NCBI GenBank assembly: GCA_027335985.1
Contig: DAHWGX010000068.1
Location: forward strand, 1 to 13,293
Reading direction: 5' to 3'
Origin: Nitrospirota bacterium
GTDB lineage: Bacteria; Nitrospirota_A; Leptospirillia; Leptospirillales; Leptospirillaceae
DNA length: 13,293 nt
Below the pieces are notes generated by a model. It did not search any database. It worked only from the letters and a program-made list of their open reading frames with translations, and had not been told where the DNA came from. How positions within the stretch are numbered: the stretch's first letter is position 1; each line of letters starts with the position of its first letter. The translations under genes were made by a program, and so were the position numbers. Shown here in pieces: positions 7,156-13,134 of this stretch.

Positions 7156-7517
7156 TCTGCTCTGACTCCTTTCTTTAGGCGGTTCACCGTCGAACCGCCT
7201 GTTCTTCGCTCCTGTTCTTGCTGAACTGATTGAAGCGAACCGCCATGCGAACCGCTTTCAGATCCGAAAATAAGGGAGGCGAACCGCTTTCCGGACGGCA
7301 CGCACGCTGGATTTCTGCTCATTCCGACAGGATGCGTGATGTCCCAGATTCGAAAAGGGGGAGCGAAGCGGGGGCAACGCCCCCTTGTTTGCTTCGGATT
7401 CTGCGAGCCTCCAGGAGCAGGATTCGAAGTGCCTTTGCCCATTTTTTCCATCAGCCAAAACATCCCCAAGGGAACCAAGATCCCCACGGCATATTCGGCA
7501 ATCTTTCCGGCGGTCAC
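7152..7517 (-). CDS. Possible 121-aa protein with N-terminal membrane segment; frame crosses the putative oriT
   Basis: The GTG start overlaps the TGA of the 73-aa gene (GTGA) and has GGAGG about 7 bases upstream. The stop overlaps the start of the TrwA-like gene (ATGA). The first 30 residues (TAGKIAEYAVGILVPLGMFWLMEK) form a convincing membrane segment with a charged end. The remaining 90 residues look unlike a folded domain: Gly, Ser, Arg and Pro rich. They are encoded by the DNA that carries the nic-like site, the GC hairpin and the GAACCGCC repeats. It may be a real small membrane protein whose tail is constrained by oriT, or a short protein whose frame happens to stay open. No family is recognised. 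The start is well supported; the full length is not. Confidence 0.55.
   Translation of the reverse strand: MTAGKIAEYAVGILVPLGMFWLMEKMGKGTSNPAPGGSQNPKQTRGRCPRFAPPFRIWDITHPVGMSRNPACVPSGKRFASLIFGSESGSHGGSLQSVQQEQERRTGGSTVNRLKKGVRAE
7177..7200. promoter_or_regulatory. Perfect 9-bp inverted repeat, probable operator of the TrwA-like protein
   Basis: AGGCGGTTC, a six-base loop ACCGTC, then GAACCGCCT. It lies 22-45 bases upstream of the RHH gene start, where an autoregulated RHH operator is expected. The half-site GAACCGC recurs at three more positions to the right. It could also be part of oriT, since TrwA-type proteins use the same sites for repression and relaxosome assembly. Confidence 0.6.
7235..7287 (+). 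repeat. Three direct GCGAACCGC repeats in the oriT region
   Basis: Exact copies of GCGAACCGC lie at 7235-7243, 7247-7255 and 7279-7287; the last two extend to GCGAACCGCTTT. The first two start 12 bases apart, the third 32 bases further. With the palindrome at 7177-7200 this makes five copies of the GAACCGC core in about 110 bases. This is a typical array for an RHH accessory protein at oriT. Confidence 0.7.
7299..7386 (+). other. Candidate origin of transfer (oriT) with nic-like site at 7333-7344
   Basis: TGCGTGATGTCC, followed by CAGATT, aligns with the nic regions of MobF plasmids as I remember them: R388 TGCGTATTGTCT/ATAG and F TGCGTGGGGTGT/GG. The shared pattern is TGCGT(A/G)NNGT. The cut would fall after 7344 on the plus strand. 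CACGCA at 7299-7304 can pair with TGCGTG at 7333-7338 as a weak inverted arm. Reading 5' to 3' from the nick leads away from the tra genes, so these would be transferred last, as in R388. It is located directly upstream of the TrwA-like gene beside the repeats. Exact nick position and borders are inferred. Confidence 0.55.
7355..7386. repeat. GC-rich hairpin beside the nic-like site
   Basis: GGGGGC (7370-7375), AAC, GCCCCC (7379-7384) forms a perfect 6-bp stem. A competing stem pairs AAGGGGG (7355-7361) with CCCCCTT (7380-7386). Such switchable hairpins are common at oriT and may serve accessory-protein binding or termination of transfer. It has no T-run and is not a standard terminator. Confidence 0.55.
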
Positions 7518-7735
7518 TTTCCCGCCTCCGAACCCACCGCATTTCGTTTTGGCCGACCGGGATTCACAACCGCTTCAAGACTCCGGATGATTCTCCGCAC
7601 GGCCTGGTCGCAATCGATCTCGTATCCACGTTCCGCGAGTGCCTTTCCGACTTCCTCCCATCTCTCTTTCGTTTCGACAGACACGAGGAGAGTAATCCTC
7701 TCCCCCTTCTTTTCCCGCTTTCGGACGATGGTCAT
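7514..7735 (-). CDS. 73-aa basic protein of unknown function, transfer-operon leader gene
   Basis: The product begins MTIVRKREKKGERITLLVSV, then ETKERWEEVGKALAERGYEI, a helix around DQAVRRIIRSLEAV, and a basic tail. A short strand followed by two helices is reminiscent of a small DNA-binding fold such as RHH, but no family motif is clear. The ATG at 7735 has GGGGAGG upstream and overlaps the TGA of the 80-aa gene (ATGA). Its own TGA overlaps the GTG of the next gene. Being encoded just ahead of oriT, it may act in relaxosome assembly or operon control; this is inference from position. Confidence 0.8.
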   Translation of the reverse strand: MTIVRKREKKGERITLLVSVETKERWEEVGKALAERGYEIDCDQAVRRIIRSLEAVVNPGRPKRNAVGSEAGK

Positions 7736-7974
7736 GTTGTTCCTCCCCTGTTGAATTTGCCGAGGGCGGCCAAGGCCGATGCGACAACCTCCCGCTGAAC
7801 GGTCGGCGATGGAAGAGGGAGGTGGATATCCTCTGTCTCCCCAACCCATTCAAGATCGGTCGCCGGATACCGCTCATAGCTCCCGTCCTCGCCCACGACG
7901 TCCCACCCCTCGTTTAACTCGACCAAGACGAATCCCAGCATTCCGGTTATTTTGTTTTTAACGATTTTCGCCAT
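7732..7974 (-). CDS. 80-aa protein of unknown function
   Basis: The product begins MAKIVKNKITGMLGFVLVEL and continues with an acidic strand-rich part (NEGWDVVGEDGSYERYPATDLEWVG) and an alanine-rich helix near the end (EVVASALAALGKF). It looks like a small beta-barrel-like domain with a C-terminal helix, but I recognise no family. The ATG at 7974 follows AGGAGGG, which overlaps the stop of the upstream RHH gene; the start lies 2 bases past that stop. The stop overlaps the next start (ATGA). It is part of the coupled transfer operon. Confidence 0.8.
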   Translation of the reverse strand: MAKIVKNKITGMLGFVLVELNEGWDVVGEDGSYERYPATDLEWVGETEDIHLPLPSPTVQREVVASALAALGKFNRGGTT

Positions 7975-7976
7975 CT

Positions 7977-8240
7977 CTAACCCTCCTGTTTGGATGATTG
8001 CTTGATTACAGCCCGAGACCCGGACCGGTGATCGGGTTGTAGGCCGCTGCCAAGGCCAACATCGTTCCCAAGAGGATCATTTTCACGAGCTTTGCTTTCA
8101 TGGATTTCCTCCTTGATTTGTTTGAGCATTTCCCGAATCAGTGCCCCGCAAGATACTTTTCTCTGTCGGCCCTCTTTCCTGAGTTTCCGGACCGCTTCGG
8201 GCGTCGTCCGGAACGAAAAGGTGATCATCTGATTGCCCAC
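7977..8240 (-). CDS. Small ribbon-helix-helix protein, first gene of the transfer operon
   Basis: This 87-aa protein reads GNQMITFSFRTTPEAVRKLRKEGRQRKVSCGALIREMLKQIKEEI over its first half. That is a strand, a helix, a turn and a second helix in the CopG/MetJ/Arc style. A disordered tail follows. It probably represses the operon and perhaps the divergent gene. The GTG at 8240 is chosen because AGGAGG lies six bases upstream. An ATG 10 codons earlier (8270) would place that ribosome site inside the gene. The second half overlaps a 31-codon gene in another frame, so the tail sequence may be a by-product of that overlap. Confidence 0.75.
   Translation of the reverse strand: MGNQMITFSFRTTPEAVRKLRKEGRQRKVSCGALIREMLKQIKEEIHESKARENDPLGNDVGLGSGLQPDHRSGSRAVIKQSSKQEG
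8006..8101 (-). CDS. 31-aa signal-peptide-like protein nested in the 3' half of the RHH gene
   Basis: MKAKLVKMILLGTMLALAAA followed by YNPITGPGLGL and TAA. A basic start, a hydrophobic core and an AxA-type end form a textbook signal peptide with an 11-residue Gly/Pro remainder. The ATG has AAGGAGG six bases upstream, as good as any ribosome site in the operon, although this lies inside the RHH frame. It recalls the tiny exported or lipoprotein subunits of type IV secretion loci (VirB7/TrwH position), but there is no lipobox cysteine. Function unknown. The ribosome site and composition argue it is translated. Confidence 0.6.
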   Translation of the reverse strand: MKAKLVKMILLGTMLALAAAYNPITGPGLGL

Positions 8241-8268
8241 ATATTTCCTCCTCCCTAAGGTGAGAGCC

Positions 8269-8296
8269 ATTTAATGTGTTGCAATACGATTGTCTC
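8269..8296 (-). promoter_or_regulatory. Weak candidate promoter of the transfer operon
   Basis: On the minus strand, GAGACA (8296-8291), a 16-base spacer, then TTAAAT (8274-8269) gives 4/6 matches to each consensus box. It would start transcription about 20 bases before the GTG at 8240. It overlaps the candidate promoter of the divergent gene, so the two could compete or share a repressor. Confidence 0.25.
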
Positions 8297-8318
8297 AGAT
8301 CAAGATTTGTGAGAAAAT
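8290..8318 (+). promoter_or_regulatory. Candidate promoter of the coiled-coil gene
   Basis: TTGTCT (8290-8295), a 17-base spacer, then GAAAAT (8313-8318): 4/6 matches to each box at ideal spacing. It ends about 32 bases before the ATG at 8351, leaving a short leader that contains the AAGGAG ribosome site. Confidence 0.35.
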
Positions 8319-8350
8319 TCGGACAGATTGGACAAAAAGAAGGAGCATGT

Positions 8351-9589
8351 ATGGACGAAAACTCGCCATCTCCGGAAGAAGTGATCAAAATCATCCTTGA
8401 ATTAAAGGAAAAAGCGGAGAATGCCGCTCGCGCGGCAGAGGAGGCAAACAGCAAAGCTAATAGTGAGAGTGGTTTTGCATATAATGCCAAACAGAACGCA
8501 GAAGAACATGCTAAAGCCATATCTCAATTTCGAGGCGCCGTTGAAGCCGACATCGCTTGGCTATCCGCTACAAAGAAAAATGCAGAAGATTTGGCACAAG
8601 CAATCAATACAGCAAAAAAAGCATCTGAAACCGATAACCGGATTTCTAACGAAGCAAGAGCGAATATCGAAAAGGATGCAGCCACGGTCAGAGGTGTGCA
8701 TGAAAGAATAAATACAGTGCTTTCGGCAATTGAGAAGATCCAAACTGACGCCACAGATTTTTTGAAGAAAGTTACGGATGAATCGGCAATGGTACATGAA
8801 ACTAAAGCAACGGTAGATGCAAAAGCTTCTGCTGTTCAAAATTTGGCAGGACAAGTTAGTGAAACAGCATCGAAGGTCAATGCCGATGCTAAAGCTATTG
8901 CCAAGATCGAATCAGATGCAAAATCTCTTTTTGATTCAATGAATGAAATAATGCAAACATCTAATGAGTCTCATGACCGAGTTGTTGAGTATCAAGAGGA
9001 ACTAAAAAAACTTAGGGAATCATTCGATGAATTACACTCTAAAATAGAAGGGCTTCTCCCTAACGCTACAAGTGCAGGACTTGCATCGGCATTTCGCAAT
9101 CAGAAGGAACGATTAAAAAAACCTCAATCATACTGGCTTAGTGCATTTATTGGGACTATTGTCTTACTTATGTTCATTGGTGCGAAAGGATATTTTGATT
9201 TTTCATCTACAACAAATCAGCTAAATTCGTGGAACGCAATCTTGCAATACTTAGCTATCCGCTTGCCCCTCGTCGCCCCACTTGTCTGGCTGGCTATCTA
9301 TGCAGGGAGACATTACACGCTCGCTCTTCGAGTTGAAGAAGAGTATGCGTTTAAGGAAGCCGTGTCGACCTCATTTGAGGGGTATAAGAGGGAAATGGCT
9401 GGTATTTCAGAAAATATCGAAAATGCAAACCCGCCGCTTGTCACACTCTGTGAGAACGTTCTCCGTACACTCGCTCAGAGGCCAGGACGAATTTATGAAG
9501 GCCGTCAGGAGGATATAACTCCCCTCTCACCACTTACAAAGATAATCGATAAGTCTGTAGAATCAGCAACAGGTGCCTTAAAAAAATAA
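8351..9589 (+). CDS. Long coiled-coil protein with two membrane helices, AT-rich putative cargo gene
   Basis: This 412-aa protein has three parts. Residues 8-235 are an almost uninterrupted Ala/Glu/Lys-rich coiled coil. Two hydrophobic helices follow at about 262-280 and 298-318. A cytoplasmic tail of about 90 residues then begins HYTLALRVEEEYAFKEAVST and SFEGYKREM, a charged block I have a faint memory of in uncharacterised membrane proteins. No catalytic motif is visible. The ATG at 8351 has AAGGAG five bases upstream; an earlier in-frame ATG at 8276 has none and would extend into the divergent promoter region. Base composition is clearly AT-richer than the flanking genes, suggesting separate acquisition. 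It stands alone, transcribed away from the transfer operon. It could be a membrane sensor, a scaffold or a defence effector; nothing in the sequence decides this. Confidence 0.85.
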   Translation: MDENSPSPEEVIKIILELKEKAENAARAAEEANSKANSESGFAYNAKQNAEEHAKAISQFRGAVEADIAWLSATKKNAEDLAQAINTAKKASETDNRISNEARANIEKDAATVRGVHERINTVLSAIEKIQTDATDFLKKVTDESAMVHETKATVDAKASAVQNLAGQVSETASKVNADAKAIAKIESDAKSLFDSMNEIMQTSNESHDRVVEYQEELKKLRESFDELHSKIEGLLPNATSAGLASAFRNQKERLKKPQSYWLSAFIGTIVLLMFIGAKGYFDFSSTTNQLNSWNAILQYLAIRLPLVAPLVWLAIYAGRHYTLALRVEEEYAFKEAVSTSFEGYKREMAGISENIENANPPLVTLCENVLRTLAQRPGRIYEGRQEDITPLSPLTKIIDKSVESATGALKK

Positions 9590-9741
9590 CCATCACCCAC
9601 CCAAAAACACGTGTGAAGGAAGGCCAAAACTTTGCGTTCTAAGCCCCGTTTATCTTCTCTCCATGGGGGGATTGCACATCCTCGCCCATAAAAATCGCTC
9701 TGAGGGAAAAATCTGGGCCTTTCCACCCTGTTCCTGTTTTT

Positions 9742-9761
9742 CCTTCAACGAAGGTTTTTTT
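9742..9761 (+). terminator. Terminator-like hairpin downstream of the coiled-coil gene
   Basis: CCTTC, loop AAC, GAAGG, followed immediately by seven T and then CTTTTT. It lies about 150 bases after the stop of the coiled-coil gene. The stem is short (5 bp), so efficiency is uncertain. Confidence 0.45.
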
Positions 9762-9842
9762 CTTTTTGGCCGGGAAGGAAAAGATTTTAGTCGAAAGGGA
9801 AGAACGGAGGAGGGGCTTTTTGCTTTTGTCTTTCTGGGGGGA

Positions 9843-9878
9843 GAAGACAGACTCCTCATCAAGAGGGGTCTGTTCTTC
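9843..9878. repeat. Long imperfect hairpin next to the iterons
   Basis: GAAGACAGACTCCTC (9843-9857), loop ATCAA, GAGGGGTCTGTTCTTC (9863-9878). The arms pair over nearly their whole length with one bulge and one mismatch or G-T pair. It lies 37 bases before the first iteron. It may be an origin structure or a terminator for the convergent genes; there is no clear T-run directly after it on either strand. Confidence 0.6.
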
Positions 9879-9914
9879 GACCCCATGTATCTGAAGATAT
9901 GGATCTGCTAAACT

Positions 9915-9997
9915 TAGCTTATGTGTCACGCTACCTAGCTTATGCGTCACGCACCTAGCTTCCCCGTCACGCTACCTAGCTTATGTGTCACGTTGCC
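9915..9997 (+). repeat. Four tandem 20-21 bp iterons, candidate replication origin
   Basis: Units at 9915-9935, 9936-9955, 9956-9976 and 9977-9997, without gaps. They share TAGCTT, four or so variable bases, GTCACG and a C-rich end; units 1 and 4 share TAGCTTATGTGTCACG exactly. Directly repeated units of about two helical turns are the hallmark of Rep-binding iterons. They end four bases before the stop codon of the disrupted minus-strand gene, which could encode the initiator. The 9590-9914 stretch to the left has no gene, only the two hairpins listed and several T-rich runs. DnaA boxes were not seen. Confidence 0.75.
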
Positions 9998-10001
9998 TTG
10001 C

Positions 10002-10433
10002 TCAGTCTTGTCCATGCTCGATATTGATTCTGTCGGCATTGATAATAACTCCTATTCCCACCATTTTCTGAGCGTCTTCCCGGATTCTTTCCCGGTATTT
10101 TCGACCCAATTCACGAGAAACCGTCCCCGCGACCGCTTCTATCAAGGTATTCATCATCCATCCCCCGTTCGGAGCCGTTTTGTGAGTCAGGACATGACGT
10201 GCGACGGCTTGGCTGATCCCATGGTCCAACCGGGCGATCGGGGCTGGATCGTACCCAACCCATATATCCTTTTGCACAAGTTTGCAAAAAGCCTCCCCGA
10301 GCTTGACGGTCCAAAGCTTTCGCTCACCGAACGCCCCAAGACGCGTGATTTTCTCGCCGGTCGATAGCTTCCGGAGAACGTCGATGTGGTCCACCAGGTG
10401 ACCGACGCATGCCAGAGGATCCGGTTCAATGAT
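10002..10433 (-). pseudogene. 3' part of a gene split by IS21, possible replication initiator
   Basis: This is the C-terminal part of a protein, IEPDPLACVGHLVDHIDVLR onwards for about 140 residues to ADRINIEHGQD and TGA. It continues the N-terminal part at 13135-13293. Joining across one CAATGAT copy gives GAG ATC ATT GAA CCG GAT with no frame change. No family motif is certain. The position next to iterons and the mixed helix/strand, basic composition fit a Rep-type DNA-binding protein; a regulatory role is an alternative. A GTG at 10394 could allow some expression of the fragment, but without the N-terminus. Confidence 0.75.
10427..10433 (+). repeat. Left target-site duplication of the IS21 element
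   Basis: CAATGAT, identical to 13135-13141. Seven bases falls in the 4-8 bp range known for the IS21 family. It fixes the left end of the element at 10434. Confidence 0.85.
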
Positions 10434-10438
10434 TGCAT

Positions 10439-10573
10439 ATTCTCCCCGATCGCGAACGGGGATTCTCCCTGAACGCGATCACTCATTCTCCCTGATGGCG
10501 AACGGGTAATCTCCCGAACGCGATCACCTGTTCTCTCCATCGCGAACAGGGATTCTCGCCATGGCGAACACCC
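10439..10573 (+). repeat. Left-end transposase-binding repeats of the IS21 element (six units)
   Basis: Units at 10439-10461, 10462-10484, 10485-10508, 10509-10530, 10531-10551 and 10552-10573, built on ATTCTCCC followed by GAT(C/G)GCGAACGGG. Some units carry the variant GAACGCGATCAC. IS21 elements carry such multiple terminal repeats, to which IstA binds. Six in a row is more than the two or three usually described. Confidence 0.8.
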
Positions 10574-10669
10574 ATTTCCCGCTGGTGATTCTCGGGTCGT
10601 TTCCCTCGCATGAACTCCGTATTCTCCAGATTGACGGTGTCTTGAGTCACCTAAATCTGGAGGGATGCG

Positions 10670-12244
10670 ATGCCAAACGCGAGGTTGCCGATGAACCATG
10701 CCCGAGAGATTCTCCGCCTCTCCCGCGAGATGAACATGTCGGGACGAGCCATTGCCAAGAGCCTGTCCCTGTCCACCTCCACCATTTCCAAGTACCTTCG
10801 GCAACTCGAACCCGTCCCCTGGCCCCTGCCCGAAGAGGGGAGCGAGGCGTTTTTGGCCAAGGTCCTGGAAAAGAAAAAAGCTCCCGCCCCGTCCGCCCGG
10901 ATCGAACCGGACTGGACCCAGGTCCATCGGGAACTTCAGAGCCATAAGGGCGTCACCCTCCTGCTTCTCTGGGAGGAGTATCGGGAAGCGGTCCATGAGC
11001 GGGGGTATTCCTACTCCCGCTTCTGCATGCATTACGCCGCCTACGCCAAGCGCCTGAAGCCCTCCTTCCGGAACACCTTCACCCCGGGGGACCGGCTCTT
11101 CATCGACTACGCCGGCACCACCGTGCCGATCCGGGATCCCCAAACAGGAGACGTGGCCCTTTCCGCCCAGGTCTTCGTCTCTGTCCTGGGGTTTTCGAAC
11201 TATGTCTTTTCCGAGGCCACTTCGAGTCAGGAGTTGTCCTGCTGGATCGGCTCCCATGTCCGCTGCTTCGAGTTCCTGGGCGGGGTTCCCGCCCTCCTGG
11301 TTCCGGACAACCTCAAAAGCGGGATCACCACTCCCGACCTCTACGAGCCCCTCGCCAACGAGACCTACCGGGAGATGGCGGAGCACTACTCCGTGGCCAT
11401 TTTTCCGGCGCGCGTCAGACGTCCCAAGGATAAGGCTTCCGGAGAGCAGGCGGTCCAACTGGTCACCCGCTGGATCCTGGCCAAACTCCGCAAGCGGACC
11501 TTCTTCGATCTCGCCGAGCTCAACCGGGCGATCCGGCTCCTTCTCGAGGACCTCAACAGCCGCCCGTTCAAGAACGGTCGCCCCGGATCGAGGAAGGATC
11601 TCTTCCTCTCCCAGGAGAAGGCGGCGCTCGGTTCTCTTCCGTCCACCCGCTACGAGCTGGCCCGGTGGAAGAAGGCTCGGGTCCATCTCGACTACCACGT
11701 CGAGGTCGACCGCCACCTCTACTCCGTGCCCTATGGCCTGATCCACCAGGAGGTCCGGGTCCGCATCACCGAGTCCGTCGTGGAGGTCTTCCATCACGGG
11801 GAACGGGTGGCCAGCCACAAAAAGGATCCCGCTACCGGCCGTCACACCACACTGTCCGCTCACATGCCCGGATCCCACCAGGCCGTGAGCGGCTGGAGTC
11901 CGGAGCGCTTCCTGGAGTGGGCCGGCCGGGTCGGGATTGCAACGCGACAGGTGGTGGAGTCGCTCCTCTCCTCCCGCCGTCATCCCCAGCAGGCCTATCG
12001 AAGCTGTCTGGGACTCCTGTCCCTGGCCAGGAAAGACTCCCCCTCGGCCCTCGAGCGCGCCTGCCAGCGGGCGCTCGTCCTGGGGGTCGGCTCCTACCGG
12101 GAGGTCCGGGCGCTCATGGAGTCGGCCTCCTCTCGAAAGACGCCCTCCAACGCTCCGGACTCTCCTCCGGGACAAACCCACGACAACATCCGGGGGGCGC
12201 GCTATTACGCCGCCCTCGACACGAAAGGAGAATCGTCATGCTGA
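10670..12244 (+). CDS. istA: IS21-family transposase IstA
   Basis: This 524-aa DDE-type transposase cuts and joins the element ends. It has an N-terminal helix-turn-helix (about 12-45, with MSGRAIAKSLSLSTSTISKY) and a catalytic core with D146 (RLFIDYAGT), D213 (LLVPDNLKSG) and E259 (PKDKASGEQ), spaced as in IstA proteins. Length is normal for the family. The ATG at 10670 follows GGAGGG at a short distance. The last codons overlap istB by seven bases (ATGCTGA), so istB is translationally coupled. All catalytic residues are present, so it is probably active. Confidence 0.95.
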   Translation: MPNARLPMNHAREILRLSREMNMSGRAIAKSLSLSTSTISKYLRQLEPVPWPLPEEGSEAFLAKVLEKKKAPAPSARIEPDWTQVHRELQSHKGVTLLLLWEEYREAVHERGYSYSRFCMHYAAYAKRLKPSFRNTFTPGDRLFIDYAGTTVPIRDPQTGDVALSAQVFVSVLGFSNYVFSEATSSQELSCWIGSHVRCFEFLGGVPALLVPDNLKSGITTPDLYEPLANETYREMAEHYSVAIFPARVRRPKDKASGEQAVQLVTRWILAKLRKRTFFDLAELNRAIRLLLEDLNSRPFKNGRPGSRKDLFLSQEKAALGSLPSTRYELARWKKARVHLDYHVEVDRHLYSVPYGLIHQEVRVRITESVVEVFHHGERVASHKKDPATGRHTTLSAHMPGSHQAVSGWSPERFLEWAGRVGIATRQVVESLLSSRRHPQQAYRSCLGLLSLARKDSPSALERACQRALVLGVGSYREVRALMESASSRKTPSNAPDSPPGQTHDNIRGARYYAALDTKGESSC

Positions 12245-12969
12245 CGCATCCCACCCTCGACAAGCTCCACCGCCTCCGTCTCCCCGTCATGGCCCAGGGG
12301 CTCCGGGAGCAGATCGAGAGCCCCGGGTCCGGGGACCTCTCCTTCGAGGAGCGTCTCGGCTTGCTCGCCGACCGGGAGCTCCTCGAGCGGGAGAACAAGA
12401 AGCTTGTCTGGCGTTTGGCCAAAAGCCGGATCGGCAAGACCGCCTGTCTCGAGGACATCGACTACCGGGCTTCCCGGGGTCTGGACCGCTCCCTGCTTCA
12501 GGAACTGGCCGGAGGCGAATGGATCCGGACCCACAAAAACCTCCTGGTCATCGGTCCTACCGGAGTCGGCAAGACCTTCCTCGCCCGGGCCCTCGGGCAC
12601 CAGGCGTGTCTCCTGGGCTTCTCCTGTCTCTTCCTCCGCGCTCCCCGGCTCTTCCCCGAGATTGCTCTGGCCCGGGAGACCGGCAAGGCCTCCCGGCTTC
12701 TCGCCTCCTGGGCCAAGATGGATCTCTTGATCCTGGACGACCTGTGCCTGCTTCCGCTCACCCAGGACCAGCGCCACGACCTCCTCGAGATCCTCGAGGA
12801 CCGCTGGGAGACCCGCTCCACCCTGGTCACCAGCCAGTATCCGGTCGACCTCTGGCACGAGCGCATCGGAGAACCCACCCTGGCCGACGCCATCCTCGAC
12901 CGGCTCGTCCACAACGCCTACACGATCACCCTGAAAGGAGACTCCATGCGAAAACGACTCAAGGCTTGA
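12238..12969 (+). CDS. istB: IS21-family helper ATPase IstB
   Basis: This 243-aa AAA+ ATPase is related to DnaC and selects the target DNA and stimulates IstA. Walker A is GPTGVGKT (106-113) and Walker B is DLLILDDL (162-169), with the typical IstB sequence HERIGEPTLADAILDRLVHNA near the end. The N-terminal helical IstB domain begins MLTHPTLDKLHRLRLPVMAQ. The ATG has AAAGGAG upstream and lies inside the istA end. Length and motifs are complete. Confidence 0.96.
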   Translation: MLTHPTLDKLHRLRLPVMAQGLREQIESPGSGDLSFEERLGLLADRELLERENKKLVWRLAKSRIGKTACLEDIDYRASRGLDRSLLQELAGGEWIRTHKNLLVIGPTGVGKTFLARALGHQACLLGFSCLFLRAPRLFPEIALARETGKASRLLASWAKMDLLILDDLCLLPLTQDQRHDLLEILEDRWETRSTLVTSQYPVDLWHERIGEPTLADAILDRLVHNAYTITLKGDSMRKRLKA

Positions 12970-13040
12970 CTCCTTCCGGGCGGAGGAGTAAAAACCGCTC
13001 TATGATCCCTTAACGGGGAAACGACCTCTGAGGAATCAAG

Positions 13041-13129
13041 GGGTGTTCGCCATGGCAAGAATGCCTGTTCGCGATCCGGGAGACTGGGCGTTCGCCATGA
13101 GGAGACTTCCCGTTCGTTTTCACGAGACT
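13041..13129 (-). repeat. Right-end transposase-binding repeats of the IS21 element (four units)
   Basis: Read on the minus strand, units start at 13129, 13107, 13085 and 13062, each 22-23 bp, beginning AGTCTC (the innermost ATTCTT) and containing GCGAAC or ACGAAC. They are inverted relative to the left-end array, as expected for IS21. Confidence 0.8.
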
Positions 13130-13134
13130 GAGCA

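Larger units (their letters stand above)
10434..13134 (+). mobile_element. Complete IS21-family insertion sequence, 2701 bp
   Basis: The element starts TGCATATTCTC and ends GAGACTGAGCA; the reverse complement of the right end is TGCTCAGTCTC, so the termini are inverted (TGC..A.TCTC) with the TG/CA ends of IS21. Inside each end lie several copies of a 22-23 bp unit. It carries istA and istB with overlapping frames, and a 7-bp CAATGAT duplication flanks it. Intact genes, ends and duplication indicate a recent and probably still mobile insertion. It interrupts a minus-strand gene. Confidence 0.95.

Noticed and set aside
9639..9950. 103-codon minus-strand frame in the non-coding stretch
   Set aside because: Lys/Ser-rich, runs into the iterons and the long hairpin, has no good ribosome site or recognisable domain.
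9915..10573. Repeats considered as a CRISPR array
   Set aside because: The units are gapless with no unique spacers and fit iterons and IS21 terminal repeats.
10631..10657. TTGACG ... TAAATC as promoter of istA
   Set aside because: The spacer is only 15 bases and the match of the second box is poor.
10187..12181. 664-codon open frame antisense to istA
   Set aside because: It lies opposite a transposase with intact catalytic residues, is Gly/Arg/Pro rich, has no motif, and crosses the IS boundary into the split gene in the wrong frame.
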